Shown: positions 12,310 to 23,295, counted from the first letter of the stretch. The stretch: 64,000 bases of DNA from Grammothele lineata (GCA_002150815.3 NDFF03000129.1:1-64000); one strand, 5' to 3'. A program made the numbers and translations. The notes: generated by a model from the sequence alone, not told the origin.

Positions 12310-13557
12310 GGTGAAGGCGACTGGTGTGTTGGTAGAGGTGGGGTGCAGCCGTCGTTGAGTACGAGTGTAGGCGTTCGCAAGATGTGTTGGTGAGACTCAG
12401 AGGCAGAATTGCAGGCTCTATATAAACGTTTTGTGCACGGATGGAGAGAGGGGTAAGGAGATGTTGGACATCGCCCCTCGACGGTATTGGATGGCCCTTC
12501 CGGTACCAACTTCGCCTCCTCTTACATATACAGGGATGTCGGTATTCGTTCATCTGTGCGTCAGGCTACTATCAGCGGAGGGGTTCACCTCCTCTAGCTT
12601 GCCAACCGGCGGATTCAAAGAGCGAATGGGGTTGGTGTCACCCCTGACAGGCCCCTTCGTTGTGCGGATGTTCTTGCTGTTGGAACATGCAGTAAGTACT
12701 GGGAGGTGTCAGTGACGTAACACGAGTTCAGGGGTCACCGGATCCCCTCTACTAGCTAAACGTTCTATTGGCCACTTGAATGCCGCACCGAACAGGCCGT
12801 AGAACATACATGACGTAGGGACAGGAGGTCACCCTCAGCCGCGAGGAGTCTGAGGAGTGGCGTCCCGGTCTTTCTAGTAAGACCGGTCACCGAATGCGCC
12901 GGTGGATGCGCATTCGGTGACCGGTGCAGGTTGAATCGAGAACGGCGAGAGACCGTCACGCGCGTCATCATGGAATGGGAGGAAATCACGTGGCCGTGTT
13001 TGTTTGCGTTGCTTTGGACACTATGAATAAGCGCCTTCGGCTCGTTGAGGCGCCCAGCTTGTTCCTTGCACTCCCGCTCAGGCCGTTCCTTCACGCCCAC
13101 TGAATAGCAACCTAGCTAGCTTAGACCAGACATGCGACTGCGAGTTGCATGTATTGGCATACAGAGGATGGTGATGGGATGGTTAGTGCGCTAAACCTGT
13201 GTATGCTGTCGCTGCATGCGCTGACGCCGCTATTGTTCCTCCAGGTTACGTCGGCCCGTTGTCACTGAACAACAATGACTACTCTTTTAATAGATTCTTA
13301 TTCTCCCGCCAACCGACGCTGTATATCTGCGCTGTGGCGAGTGTCCGACGCCCCGCATCGACTAGCTCGATTCTCCCCACTCTCTCGCTTTGGTGTTCCG
13401 GCTTTTCACCCTTAGAGACAGGTTCTCGGGGATCTCACCTCTTCAAATCTCCTTAGGCTGTGCCAACGTCAATCCTAGACTTCCCTAGACTTCCAAGCTT
13501 TCCGAAGGCTCGAATACAAGACACGAATACCCTCAACGCTAATTGACACATTCCGTC
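12310..13557. other. Intergenic region upstream of AA14 copy 2
   Basis: Contains the promoter of the duplicated-domain orphan on its left and of AA14 copy 2 on its right, plus the hairpin listed separately. Short open frames here lack splice or codon support. Confidence 0.55.
12882..12925. repeat. Perfect 18-bp inverted repeat with 8-nt loop
   Basis: The left arm accggtcaccgaatgcgc (12882-12899) is exactly reverse-complemented at 12908-12925 around the loop cggtggat. The arms are GC rich, so the hairpin would be very stable in RNA or single-stranded DNA. It lies in non-coding sequence between the orphan at 10.7-12.3 kb and AA14 copy 2. It could be a transcription terminator-like structure, a miniature element remnant, or a dimeric regulatory site. 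Confidence 0.9.
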
Positions 13558-15566
13558 ATGATCGCTTCACTTCTGCTTTCCATTGCAGGCGCGCTGCCCT
13601 TGGCATCCGCCCACATCTGTGAGTCTTCTGTTCTCATTTCGTTTAGGATGTATGACTCACTCCGCCACAGCCATATGGCATCCAAGCATGTATGGTTTCA
13701 ACGTTACAAACCCTCACCCGGCCTTCAACTACGACAACCGGCCCGTCGCACCACTCATGAACATGGACTTTAACCAATGGTGGTTCCATGGTCATCTCGA
13801 CTTCCCACCCAACGAGGGCGACTACTTCGAGCTTCCCGCTGGTCAACCCGCCACCACTGAGCTTGCCTGCGACAAAGGCCTCACCTCTTATTTCGCATCG
13901 TCCCCTGGCGGTGACGTGCGCAGCGGCGACAACCCATGTCCCAGCTCGAACGGCTCATTCGACCCGACGGGCGCCATGCACGCAAGTGGCTTTAACGACC
14001 TCAAGGGCTGCGCGCTCGCGATCGCGTACGAGAGCGATGTGAATAAGATCCAGCCCGAGGACTTCACGGTGTTCAGCATCAACCAGACGTGTGTCTGGAC
14101 ACGCTTCACGGACTTCCAGGTCCCGGACCGGATGCCCCCGTGCCCCGAGGGCGGCTGCCACTGCGCTTTCTTCTGGGTTCACGCTGTGAGTTGAAGTTCT
14201 CGCCTTCTATTACGCACTCTGACTGACGAACATTTGTGATAGATTGACAGCGGAGGAGAGCAGAGTGCGTTGAAACGAAAGCTATCCGAATTATCCTTAA
14301 CTAACCTTTTCTCGCTACAGACTACATGAACGGCTTCAAATGCAACATCACTGGTTCAACCTCGGACGTCCCTCTTGCTAAACCTCAAGTCCCTCGCCGT
14401 TGCGGCGCTGATCCCGACTATGGCAAGCCTGATGCCGCACCCGGAAACTGCACTTACGGTGCCAAGCAGCCATTCTACTGGTTCCAGAACGAGCGCAACA
14501 ACGTGCGTGCCTTATGGGTGTCATCAGGTAGCGACACGCTAGCTAACGTATATGTTCCCAATGCAGATGTTTGAGGGCACTTATGCGCCACCTTTCTACA
14601 CCGATCTGTACAACTTCAAGGACGGCGCGCAGAATGACATCTTCCAAGACTCGTATCCCCAAGGTTTGCCCACCCCTAGTCCCAACTCAACGTTCGTCCC
14701 CACCCCTTTCCTCGGCAACGGGACGACCGGGTCCTCAAATGCTTCGCAATCGTCCGTGGCGTCCGGGTCGTCTTACTCGTACTCCTCAAGCGCGTCATCA
14801 AGTTCAGTCACAGTGTCGACATCTTCTACCTCGGGTGCATCGTCTGATTCCACTAGCGTTGCTGCTTCGTCAACCTCGTCCCAAATTTCCGGCACCCCAT
14901 CGGAATCCGTTACTATCACCACGTCCACTGTTGTCAGCACGGTTCTAGTCACGGTGACTGCAGCCCCTACGTCAGATAGTGTTGCGCAGTCTACCGGTCC
15001 CGCATCGTCAGGCCCATCTTCCTTCGCCTCCTCATCCTCTGCCGGAGTCACGGCTACGTCATCAGTTTCGGCCGCTTCTGCAAGCACCTCCTCACAGTCT
15101 CAGGCTAATGGTTCCCGCACCAATAGTGCTGCGAATGCTGGTTCGACGATCATCCTGAACGGTCCCGGCTCTGTCGGATCCCCCTCAACGAATAGCTCAT
15201 CAGTGCTCGCCACTGCACCCTCTTCTGACGCGGCACTCAGCGGTAGGACCATTACCCTTACCGGCCGCTCCATCACACCCTCTAGGAGAGGACTCCTGGA
15301 GGCGGACGCGAGCTCGACGGGAACCGCCTGGTGAGTCATTATCGCTGTTGGTGACTCCTGCTCGACATGCTGACGAATTCCTTTGCAGCAAACGTGAGTA
15401 TGGCGTTCGCAAGGTCTTTCGGAGGCGTGCGGCGCCGTCCACGACCGCTGAGTCCCCGAATGAGGTGGTGAGCGGAGAGCGGTCGCCGACCCCGGAGGTA
15501 GCCGTCTCGGGTGTACGGAGGCACAGACAGCTGAAGAACCGCAGCCGGCTGTGGTCGTTCTTCTGA
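13558..15566 (+). CDS. AA14-family lytic polysaccharide monooxygenase, copy 2, with long Ser/Thr-rich tail
   Basis: Secreted AA14 LPMO. Exons: 13558-13618, 13671-14185, 14243-14264, 14321-14502, 14567-15330, 15389-15566; total 573 codons plus stop. The 18-residue signal peptide ([18 protein letters not shown]) is followed by mature [15 protein letters not shown]. The predicted copper ligands are His1, His106 (AMHASGF) and Tyr183 (NYMNGF), with the same 77-residue gap as copies 1 and 3. After the catalytic core (ending near DIFQDSYP) comes a Ser/Thr/Ala-rich region of roughly 200 residues, probably heavily O-glycosylated, with no recognisable binding module and no GPI signal. The final exon adds a basic tail ([24 protein letters not shown]). 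Reading through at 15331 would stop at once, but the splice keeps the shared ACKRE junction. The tail could hold the enzyme at the cell wall or act as a linker; this is inference. Confidence 0.9.
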
Positions 15567-15983
15567 GTTGTTTTGTACATACCACACCCCCTGTAGCACT
15601 CTATCAGCTGTAGCGCTAGCTCGTATAATGTAGCACACGCCTTGATACCCCTCGCACAATCAGACTTTGTCTTCTACGAAACAGCGATCCTTGACGGAGG
15701 CGAGAAGCGGGAGAGCGCGCCTCGGCTGGTCCCGACTGCCGGTGAGCCGGCGGAGGATGATGTCGACAAGAGGCCGGCCCGGCGCGAAAACGTGGTCGAG
15801 AGCTGTCGCTTGGATCGGCAGCCCCGGATGTGACCTCATCATAAATTGTCCCCGAACTTGGCCCTCAGCCCTGCGCTTCCCGTCAGTTCCATCCCCATCG
15901 CCCCCCGCATTCAGCCCCGCGACGCGCTCTCCCTCACGGAACCCATCATCTTCGAGTCTCTGAGGCAGAGAGTGTAGTCCGCC
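15567..15983. other. Intergenic region before the tubulin gene
   Basis: A space of 417 bp between AA14 copy 2 and the tubulin gene, both on the plus strand. It should contain the LPMO 3' UTR and the tubulin promoter. A minus-strand frame over 15660-16028 is a shadow overlapping the tubulin start. Confidence 0.55.
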
Positions 15984-18387
15984 ATGCCCGGGAGAGAGAT
16001 CATAAACGTACAGGTATGTGTCCACCATCCGTCCACGCGTTCAAACGTTCACGTCGCGCATAACTCACGCTCTCGCCTCGGTTCTCAGACAGGCCAGGTC
16101 AGCACACTGTCCGGACCTTACCTCGAGACTGGAAGAGAATAGCTCACTTGCATTATGGCTTGTGACGTAGGCGGGAAACCAGATCGGAGAGAGCTTCTGG
16201 CGAATGCTCCTGGCGGAGCATGGTCTAGACGAGGAAGGGGTGAGCACCATGTTCTTATCTCCGGCTTAGATCGCGTCGTATTGACACGAGGATTCACTTA
16301 GCACTATCAAGGGAACGACTCCCTCCAGCTCCCTCGAGTGTGTACACATGTCTTGCGCCACTCGACGAACGCAGCAAACTAATAATCGCATGCGCACCAC
16401 CACAGGTCGGAGTATTCTTCTCCGAGATAGAGCATTCAGGACTACCCAACAAGTATGTGCCTCGCAGCGTGCAGATCGATCTAGAGGAGGGCGTATGTGA
16501 TCGCGTGAGTTCCATGTCTAGCCGTCTTAGCCTCTTCTGACTGGTATGGCTATAGATTCGCTCTGGGCCCCTCGGGAAATTGTACCGGCCGGACACATAC
16601 GTGACTGGAAATAGTGGTGCAGGAAACAACTGGGCGAAAGGATGTGAGTGTCATTTCTTCTCCATGTAGGTGGTGGCTGATTGTATACGCTTGGATACCG
16701 GCGATAGTTTACACCGAGGGTACGTTCTACACGGTCTCTGCGCACATCAAGACATTTAGCTGATAAATCTTGACAGGGGCGGAACTTATGGACACCATCT
16801 TGGTAGGTTGCCGGCAGGTACCGGCACCCAGAATGTAACTCACCATGGTTGTAAATCCAGGAACTCGTCCGCAAGCAAACCGAATCATGCGAAGCTCTCC
16901 AAGGCTTCCAGATCCTCCACTCGCTTGGTGGAGGTACGGGCGCAGGTTTGGGCTCCCTTATGCTGTCAAAATTCCGAGAAGTTGTGTGCACTCCTTTCTG
17001 CGCCGTCAGCCCCCTGATGTGAATACTGCAGGAATATCCCGATAGGATGATGTCGACGTACTCTATCTTGCCCTCTCCTAAGGTATATTTTCCGCGTGCT
17101 CATGAAGAGTCGATTTATTGACAATTTCTGCCAGGTCTCCGAGACTGTTGTTGAGGTACGATTGTGATCGTTACCTAGTTTAGTTCATGCTGACGAAATG
17201 TGTGCCAGCCATATAACGCGATGCTTTCAGTGCACCAGTTGGTCGAGAACAGCGACATGACGCTTTGCATCGATAACGAGGCGCTGTACGATGTTACGCA
17301 GCGGACCCTCAAAGTTAAACAGCCTTCGTTCGACGACTTGAACAGCGTCGTTGCCCAAGTCATGTGTGGCGTTAGCACCAGTCTTCGCTTCCCCGGCCAG
17401 CTTAATGGGCACGTCTGTTCCTTGACATTCCTTGCTGTGATGCTGACTTGTGTCTATTAGCGACCTTCGAAAGCTCGCAATGAACCTGATCCCCTTCCCG
17501 CGTGTCCGTAGATCTATTCATAGACACACCTGTTTCGCGCGATGCTGACGTTACTCTGTTAGCTTCACTTCCTCATGCCTAGCTATGCGCCCTTTTACGA
17601 CCCCAAGGCAAGAGCGTTCCATCGCTGGAACACGAAGGATTTGACAAACGCGTACGTATACTCTACCAGGAATAAATCTCCCGAACTTATCGACGTATAG
17701 CTTGTTCGATCGTGCCAACCTCCTAGTCGCGTGCGACCCTCGGTTCGGGTAGGTGGTCCTCTTGGTCCTCTTGTTACGATGGAAGGAGGTTACTTACCGT
17801 CCTCGACAGCCGCTATTTGACTGCGGCGACCATTTTCAGAGGCAAAGTTGCGTCTCAAGAAGCCGAGCAGGCGGTCTTCGACCTTCAGAGAAAGAACTCC
17901 GCCCAATTCGTCGAATGGATTCCGGATAACGTGTCCGTTTCCCTTTGTTCTGTACCTCCCGTGGGGCAAACGCAAGCTGCGACCTGCCTGTCGAACTCCA
18001 CCGCCGTGCAAGAGCTGTTCAAGCGTACCCTTGCTCAAGTACGTCGTGGAAACTTCCACGCTTCCGAGCTTTTTCTCATGCAATTCTACATCTACAGTTC
18101 TCCGCCATGTATAAGCGCCGTGCTTTCCTTCACTGGTACACCGGGGAGGGAATGGATTCAATGGAGTTCTCCGAGGCAGAGAGCAACACTCAGGATCTGA
18201 TGTAGGCATTTGATATATCCCCTTCTTCGGCTTCTATACTAATAGCGCGTTTAGTGCCGAATATCAACAATACCAAGAGGCCATTGTGGATGACGAAGAG
18301 GGTGAGGAGTACGTGGGTGAGGAGTACGTGGGTGAAGAGTATACAGGTGAAGAATACGCGGGCGAGGAGCCCGAGATGGAGCAATAA
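15984..18387 (+). CDS. Divergent beta-tubulin paralogue
   Basis: Structural subunit of microtubules, spliced from 18 exons to 468 residues (usual beta-tubulin about 445). Recognisable beta signatures are [27 protein letters not shown], the GTP loop [83 protein letters not shown] and EYQQYQ. Differences from canonical beta-tubulin: it starts [10 protein letters not shown] instead of MREIVH, the invariant GQCGNQIG reads GQAGNQIG, and the acidic tail is a repeat of GEEY(V/T/A). Microexons of 9 nt (TGQ) and 12 nt (inside FYTEG) are needed. The intron at 17409-17460 has a GC donor. Every exon joins in phase (1407 nt total), so the gene looks functional. It is most likely the second, fast-evolving beta-tubulin known from many basidiomycetes, not the main copy. 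The N-terminus resembles gamma-tubulin, but the body is clearly beta. Confidence 0.9.
18301..18375 (+). repeat. 15-bp tandem repeat, five units, in the tubulin tail
   Basis: Units starting at 18301, 18316, 18331, 18346 and 18361; the first two are identical (ggtgaggagtacgtg) and the rest diverge by a few bases. Each in-frame unit encodes a G-E-E-Y-x pentapeptide (the last becomes GEEPE), building the acidic C-terminal tail of the tubulin. Confidence 0.95.
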
Positions 18388-19177
18388 CAACACGGGTGTT
18401 CCCGTTGACGTGTTGCTTCATCTCTGGGTCTGTCCTATGTCACGAGTATAATTACTGCGAGTGCTATCTCTTGATTATCATCACATCACTAATCCATCAC
18501 CGTTTGTCGTGGATTCCATGCACACAAGCGTCGTGTCCAGACCCTACAACGGGGCTCTCAAGAGTCTGGGAGTTTGCTATCGTACGTGCTGTCCGCGTGC
18601 CCACCACGATGTCTTGAAGAAGCACCCCTGATCGTTTATCGAGAGAAGTAAGGTCCAAAAAGGCTGCCGGCGACTTCATACCCACTCCTAAAAATGCTCA
18701 TGAAGACCGGGACGTGTTTTAGAGTTTCTCCGAAGTCATGCCGAGAGTACCTCTGGAGGTGACATATGTTCCATTGAAGGCGACTGAAAGTTCACGCTGT
18801 AATCCGGGCTCACAGGCGGCACAAATACATGGCAAATACCTGATCAGATGGTCGATCGCCCTTATCGCCTCAATACAACATGTGTCGATGGACACGATGA
18901 CCGCGGCCACAACCCCAGGCTAACGTTCCGTCCGGCTCTCCAGGACTCTCCCTCGTGATCTTCTTGTACTAATATAGGGGGGCCTTGTGATCGCCCTTGA
19001 CATATTGTCCTCGAGATATGCGATTTGAGGAGGCCGACATGCCGCGGAGTTAGTATTAATGGACGCAAGAAGGCGTCATCCGGCGTGCCGCCATGGTGAG
19101 GTATATAACGACGGGGGTGGCCTACCTTGGGACCTCGACGCTCGCTAAACGCCAGCCTTCTAACCTCTAACTTCCAT
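18388..19177. other. Intergenic region with promoter of the DUF1479 gene
   Basis: No gene recognised. A TATA element (tatataa, 19102-19108) lies 70 bp before the next start codon. Confidence 0.55.
19102..19108 (+). promoter_or_regulatory. TATA box of the DUF1479 gene
   Basis: The sequence tatataa lies about 70 bp upstream of the ATG at 19178, a normal distance for a fungal core promoter. It also argues against starting translation upstream at 19127, which would leave almost no leader. Confidence 0.55.
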
Positions 19178-20919
19178 ATGGCACAACAGAGTCAATTCGG
19201 ACCTCTTCCGCCTCGCTTCGTCGAGCTCAAAAGGGAGATCGCGGAATCGTTCCCCGACTTCGAGGCAGGCGCTACGAAGGCATGGGGCGAGATTTTGGCC
19301 GAGCTCGAGAAAACGACCAAAGAGATCGCCACTCAGGGATCAGCTGTGAGTGCTAAATGTCAACGTTCCAACTCTTGTTCGTGGCACGTTGCTGAGGCGA
19401 ATTCGGCATTTGTACCCAGGGCGTCCCCGAAGTGAACTTCAGCGAGCTCGGTAGCTTGAGCTCGGAGCGCCTTGCAGAGGTTCGAAGGAAAGGATGCGTG
19501 GTTATCCGTGATGTCGTGGACGACGCAGAAGCGAGGACTTGGCAGGCGTGGTTGCGCGAGTACGTCTCTAAGAACCCCGTAGATGGTGAGTTATCATCTT
19601 CCTGACGACGGACGTCGGAGCAGCGACTGACATCGACATCCAGGCATGCCAGAGAACGACAAGCAGTTCTTCCAGCTCTAGTGCGTCAATAGATCGGAAA
19701 CATGCACCGTTGCTTCTTAGATTGACCATTCGCGCGATCCTCAGCTGGACAAAGTCGCAGATTCGCGCCCGCTCGCATCCCAACGTGCTCAGCGCAACGA
19801 CTTGGCTCAACAACATGTACCACACCAAGACAGGCGATAAGCTCGACGAGGTCGACCTCAAGACGCCGTTGATGTACGCGGACCGTTTCCGTATCCGCCA
19901 CCCTGGCGTGCAGTGGGATGCGCACCCGCCTCATGTCGATGGTGCGTTCTTGTCACACTTTCCGACATATGTCATGTGTTTGACACAACGCCGCTTCTAG
20001 GCGGAGGCATCGAGCGGTGGGAAGACAAGTGTTTCCGCTCCTGCTTCGCCGACATCCTTTCGGGCAACTGGCGGGACCACGACCCGTACGACCTCGAGAA
20101 CCGCATCCATGCTCGTAGCTCGCTGTACGGCCGTCCCAACCAGGTGAGCACGGTGGTTGCGTCTCTGATCCCGCGCCTCTTGTGTGGAGGGCGCTGATGT
20201 GGCTGACGTTCGAGATCTCAAAGGCCACTGTTTTCCGGACCTACCAGGGCTGGCTCGCGCTGAGCGAGACAGCACCGAACGAAGGAACTCTGCAAGTGTT
20301 CCCAAGTGTGATACTGTCTAACGCGTACACAATCATTCGGCCGTTCTTCTCGCCTAAGGAGGGTTGCAGCGCCGAGTCGTTTGACCCCAACGACTGGAAA
20401 TACGGTGGGTAGCGCTCTTACGGACATGTATGATTATGGCTCACCGCAAATGTCAGACATCTCGAACCCGGAGTTCCATGGAATCTACTCGTTCAACGAG
20501 GCGTTCATCGGTCCTCGCCCCAACACCACGACGCATCCTCACCTTAAGCTCGATGAGACGATGGTATCGGTACCGAAGGTCTACCCTGGAGATATGGTCT
20601 TCTGGCACTGCGTCCGTATCTTCCAATCTGCCTGCATAGTACGAGTTTACTGACACTAGCGTAGGACGTGATCCATGCTGTGGAAAAGCAACACGTCGGC
20701 AAGGAAGATTCGACCGTCATGTACATTCCGGCGATGCCTTACACGGCTATTAACGCTGCGTATGTGCAACGGCAGAAGGACAGCTTCCTCGAGGGAGTCG
20801 CGCCGCCGGACTTCCCTCGCAACCTTGGGGAGGGTAATTGCACGGGCGTAGGCAAGCCGGATGACATTGTGGACGCGATTGGGAAACGCGCTATGGGGTT
20901 TGCGATCGAGGTCGCTTGA
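19178..20919 (+). CDS. DUF1479 protein (putative Fe(II)/2-oxoglutarate-like oxygenase fold)
   Basis: Member of the DUF1479 family (fungal proteins and bacterial YbiU), which is placed in the cupin-fold, 2-oxoglutarate-dioxygenase-like superfamily; no reaction is established. Eight exons (19178-19345, 19420-19585, 19644-19680, 19745-19941, 20001-20143, 20224-20404, 20457-20611, 20665-20919) give 433 residues with every phase intact. Typical segments are RFVELKREIAESFPDFE, RKGCVVIRDVVDD, HPPHVDGGGIERWED (candidate metal-binding HxD region), YQGWLALSETAPNEGTLQVF, PGDMVFWHCDVIHAVE (second candidate His) and YIPAMPYTAINAAYV. There is no signal peptide. A methionine in frame upstream at 19127 is possible, but the TATA box at 19102-19108 favours 19178. 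Family call firm, function inferred from fold only. Confidence 0.9.
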
Positions 20920-21104
20920 TCGAGGCTCGGACGGTAACGTTGAATTGTTGTAAGATTGAAGGCTTGTCCCTTGTATGTGTAGATCTTGATGACAATAGAT
21001 GCGTGCAGTTGCGCATGAGCAAGGAATGGTGATGTATTGTACAATGTTTGTCCTGCTACACGTCATTTCTGCTTCGTACGAAATGTCCCCGTACTATCAC
21101 TCAA

Positions 21105-21884
21105 TCACCAGCGCAGGTAAGGGAGGAACTTCCCACTAGAAAGGTGGAGTTGTAGCTTAGCGGACAGAGGAAGAATATGACCATATGGCGGACTTACTCG
21201 AACGTGAGAACGACGCGGTCGCCTTTCGGGTGCGGCTTCTTGTCGACGCTGACCTTGCAGTCAATCATCGACATAATACCGTCACCGAACTTCTCATGAA
21301 TGAGGGCCTTAATGGGCGTTCCGTAGACGAGCACACCCTGAAATGGTCGTCTAGCCACAATGTCCCCAGAGGAGGGGACGAGGGACACGTACCTCAAAGA
21401 GACGGTAAAGCAGAGGGTCTTGGGGAGGTACCGGGCCGAGACCACGGCGCGGGAACCAGTTCTCACCGATCTCAGCGGTAAGGCTGGTACTCGGGATATC
21501 CAGTAGCTCGCCGACCTTCGCAAGCTCCTCATTAGTAGCCTTGGCCTAACACCACGCACGTCAGTAACATGCACTTAGAAGGAGAACGGTCTCAGACCTG
21601 TCCGTAGAAGAGGGCCGCAACCCAGGTCTCGTCGTGGTCAATTGCCTTACCGATAGCCTCAAAAGTCATTCCTACAGGGATGCATGACGTGAGACTCGGT
21701 CCTGCTGACCGCACATGGGCGCTCTTACCCTTCTTAGCCTTCGCCTCGAGGAGCTGAGTGCAGATCGGGGGCAGATCAGCGAAGGGCTCGCTAGACGAGT
21801 TGAGCTTCTATGAATGGTAATTACGCCGCTCAACGGCCTATTCCTTCACGCTAGATAGGATGCACATACGAGGGATTGAGACAT
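21105..21884 (-). CDS. cynS: Cyanate hydratase (cyanase)
   Basis: Converts cyanate plus bicarbonate to ammonia and carbon dioxide (via carbamate), detoxifying cyanate and supplying nitrogen; cytosolic decamer in the family. Exon 1 is only 15 nt (21884-21870, MSQSL). The following exons encode LPPICTQLLEAKAKKGMTFE, IGKAIDHDETWVAALFYGQA (helix-turn-helix-like N-terminal domain), then the catalytic domain with PPQDPLLYRLFEGVLVYGTP and IHEKFGDGIMSMIDCKVSVD, ending DGKFLPYLRW. The active-site trio Arg, Glu and Ser is present in YRLFE and GIMSMID. Length is about 162 residues, normal for fungi. The last exon is spliced over GTAAGT...CTAG close to the end; without it the conserved GKFLPY tail would be lost. 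A TATA element lies about 90 bp upstream. Very confident. Confidence 0.95.
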
Positions 21885-22460
21885 GGCTGCTGGTGCGAGA
21901 GGCGTTGCGAAGTGCTTGAGAGTGCTGAGGGAGGTAGAGGGACTGTGAGAGATCTAGGTCCTCTGACCTAGCCTTATATACCCGATCGAGCAGCCCTTGG
22001 AACGCTCTGCTCTCAGGGAATGCACTCGGCGCTACGAAGGAAAGGAATACCCACGTGATGACTGAACGGCGTCCGACGGGAGACGGAGAGTAACGGGAGT
22101 AGGCGGTAGGCGAATCATAGGAGCAGGACGGGCCGGAGGGGTGTTACAAAGAAGGTGGGAGCGGGAACGTCCTAGATAGTTGGCGCACGTACACTAAGCA
22201 GCTCCATCCCGTACTGTGCCGCACAGACTCGGGCGAACGAGGGAAGCGTGAGGGGCAAGCCAACCGTGAACTCGTCTATGTCCAGGAAACCCGGGCGGGA
22301 CCGGCGAGGTGTTCGCTACGTACGAGTGTAGATGCATTGAACCAACGGGAAGTACTAAAATAATCACGATTACTGTGCATGGAGTCAGAGGTAGAGTCTC
22401 TCAAAGGTGATTCATACTCACCATCCATTCAACACCGGATCATAGTGAGGTAAAACAGAG
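21885..22460. other. Upstream region of cyanase
   Basis: The space between the cyanase start and the 3' end of SDHAF3, both on the minus strand. Apart from the TATA box I see no gene. Confidence 0.55.
21974..21980 (-). promoter_or_regulatory. TATA box of the cyanase gene
   Basis: Minus-strand tatataa about 90 bp upstream of the cyanase ATG at 21884. Confidence 0.55.
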
Positions 22461-23069
22461 TCACGACTGAGAGGTGCCGTCGTAGTGGGACGGCACCGGT
22501 TTCCACACGTCCTTCGTTGCGTGCATAACCTCGTACAGTTGGCCTAGTTGTTCGGCTGACATCTATGAATCGCGTGTCTTAGCGAAGAGGTCTTATTTGT
22601 TTGTAATCGTGAGGTCGCATACCTTCTCCAGTGTTGTCGGGTCGAGGGGTTTACCACGGAAGAACTCTGCACCATCAGGGCCCAAGGGAAGTTGATCGAG
22701 GTACACCTTCCACTGAGACAGAAAGCCGATGATGTGGACCTTGTTTGTAGTGTCCTTGTGCCTACGGAACTCTGCAGGAGGCATCAGTCCGTCCCAACTT
22801 CGTAAAAAGACTCTGAATGCTCACCAGCTTTCACGTAATCGTCCCCGAGCGACCGCATCTCGCGTGGCAGATACGTGTGAGCTCTAAGTATTCTACGGTA
22901 AAGTCTGTAGCAACCAAGAACGAGCCGTGTTTGAGCACTCGGCGTACGCGGTAAGAGGGCTGCACTGTACGTACGGGAGTGGAGGCAACAGTGCCGCGCT
23001 TGCTTCACGGAGGTTCAGAGGTTGTTTCGAGATAGATTCTGCAAGGCGTACTCCCGTGGCACGAAACAT
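22461..23069 (-). CDS. SDHAF3: Succinate dehydrogenase assembly factor 3 (ACN9/SDHAF3, LYR protein)
   Basis: Mitochondrial matrix chaperone that helps mature the iron-sulfur subunit of complex II. Four exons: 23069-22975, 22904-22825, 22771-22623, 22562-22461, giving 141 residues. The N-terminus ([20 protein letters not shown]) is a plausible import signal. The family core follows: [18 protein letters not shown] with the LYR motif, [39 protein letters not shown], then [20 protein letters not shown]. The LYR and following segments sit across an exon junction, so single-frame reading breaks the gene into pieces. It is divergent from the DUF4604 gene, with 226 bp between the two start codons, suggesting a shared promoter. 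High confidence. Confidence 0.93.
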
Positions 23070-23295
23070 CGTATCAACCTTTTAGAGGTTTGCAAAAACG
23101 CCGAAGAGAGCGCGAACGCGGGATGAGCAGGATGTTGGACGAGGTCAAGTACGGTGGAAGCGAGCGCCTTCGGCAAGGTCTGCTCCTTCTTCCACTCGTC
23201 TTCCACCACGACAATACAGGACACTTGTTGAGGACTCCAAAACTTCCTGCTTATCCGGAAGCTTCGTGACTCTTCAGACTTCCGCACCGTTGACT

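Noticed and set aside
15984..16013. Gamma-tubulin from the N-terminus [10 protein letters not shown]
   Set aside because: All later exons match beta-tubulin ([36 protein letters not shown]).
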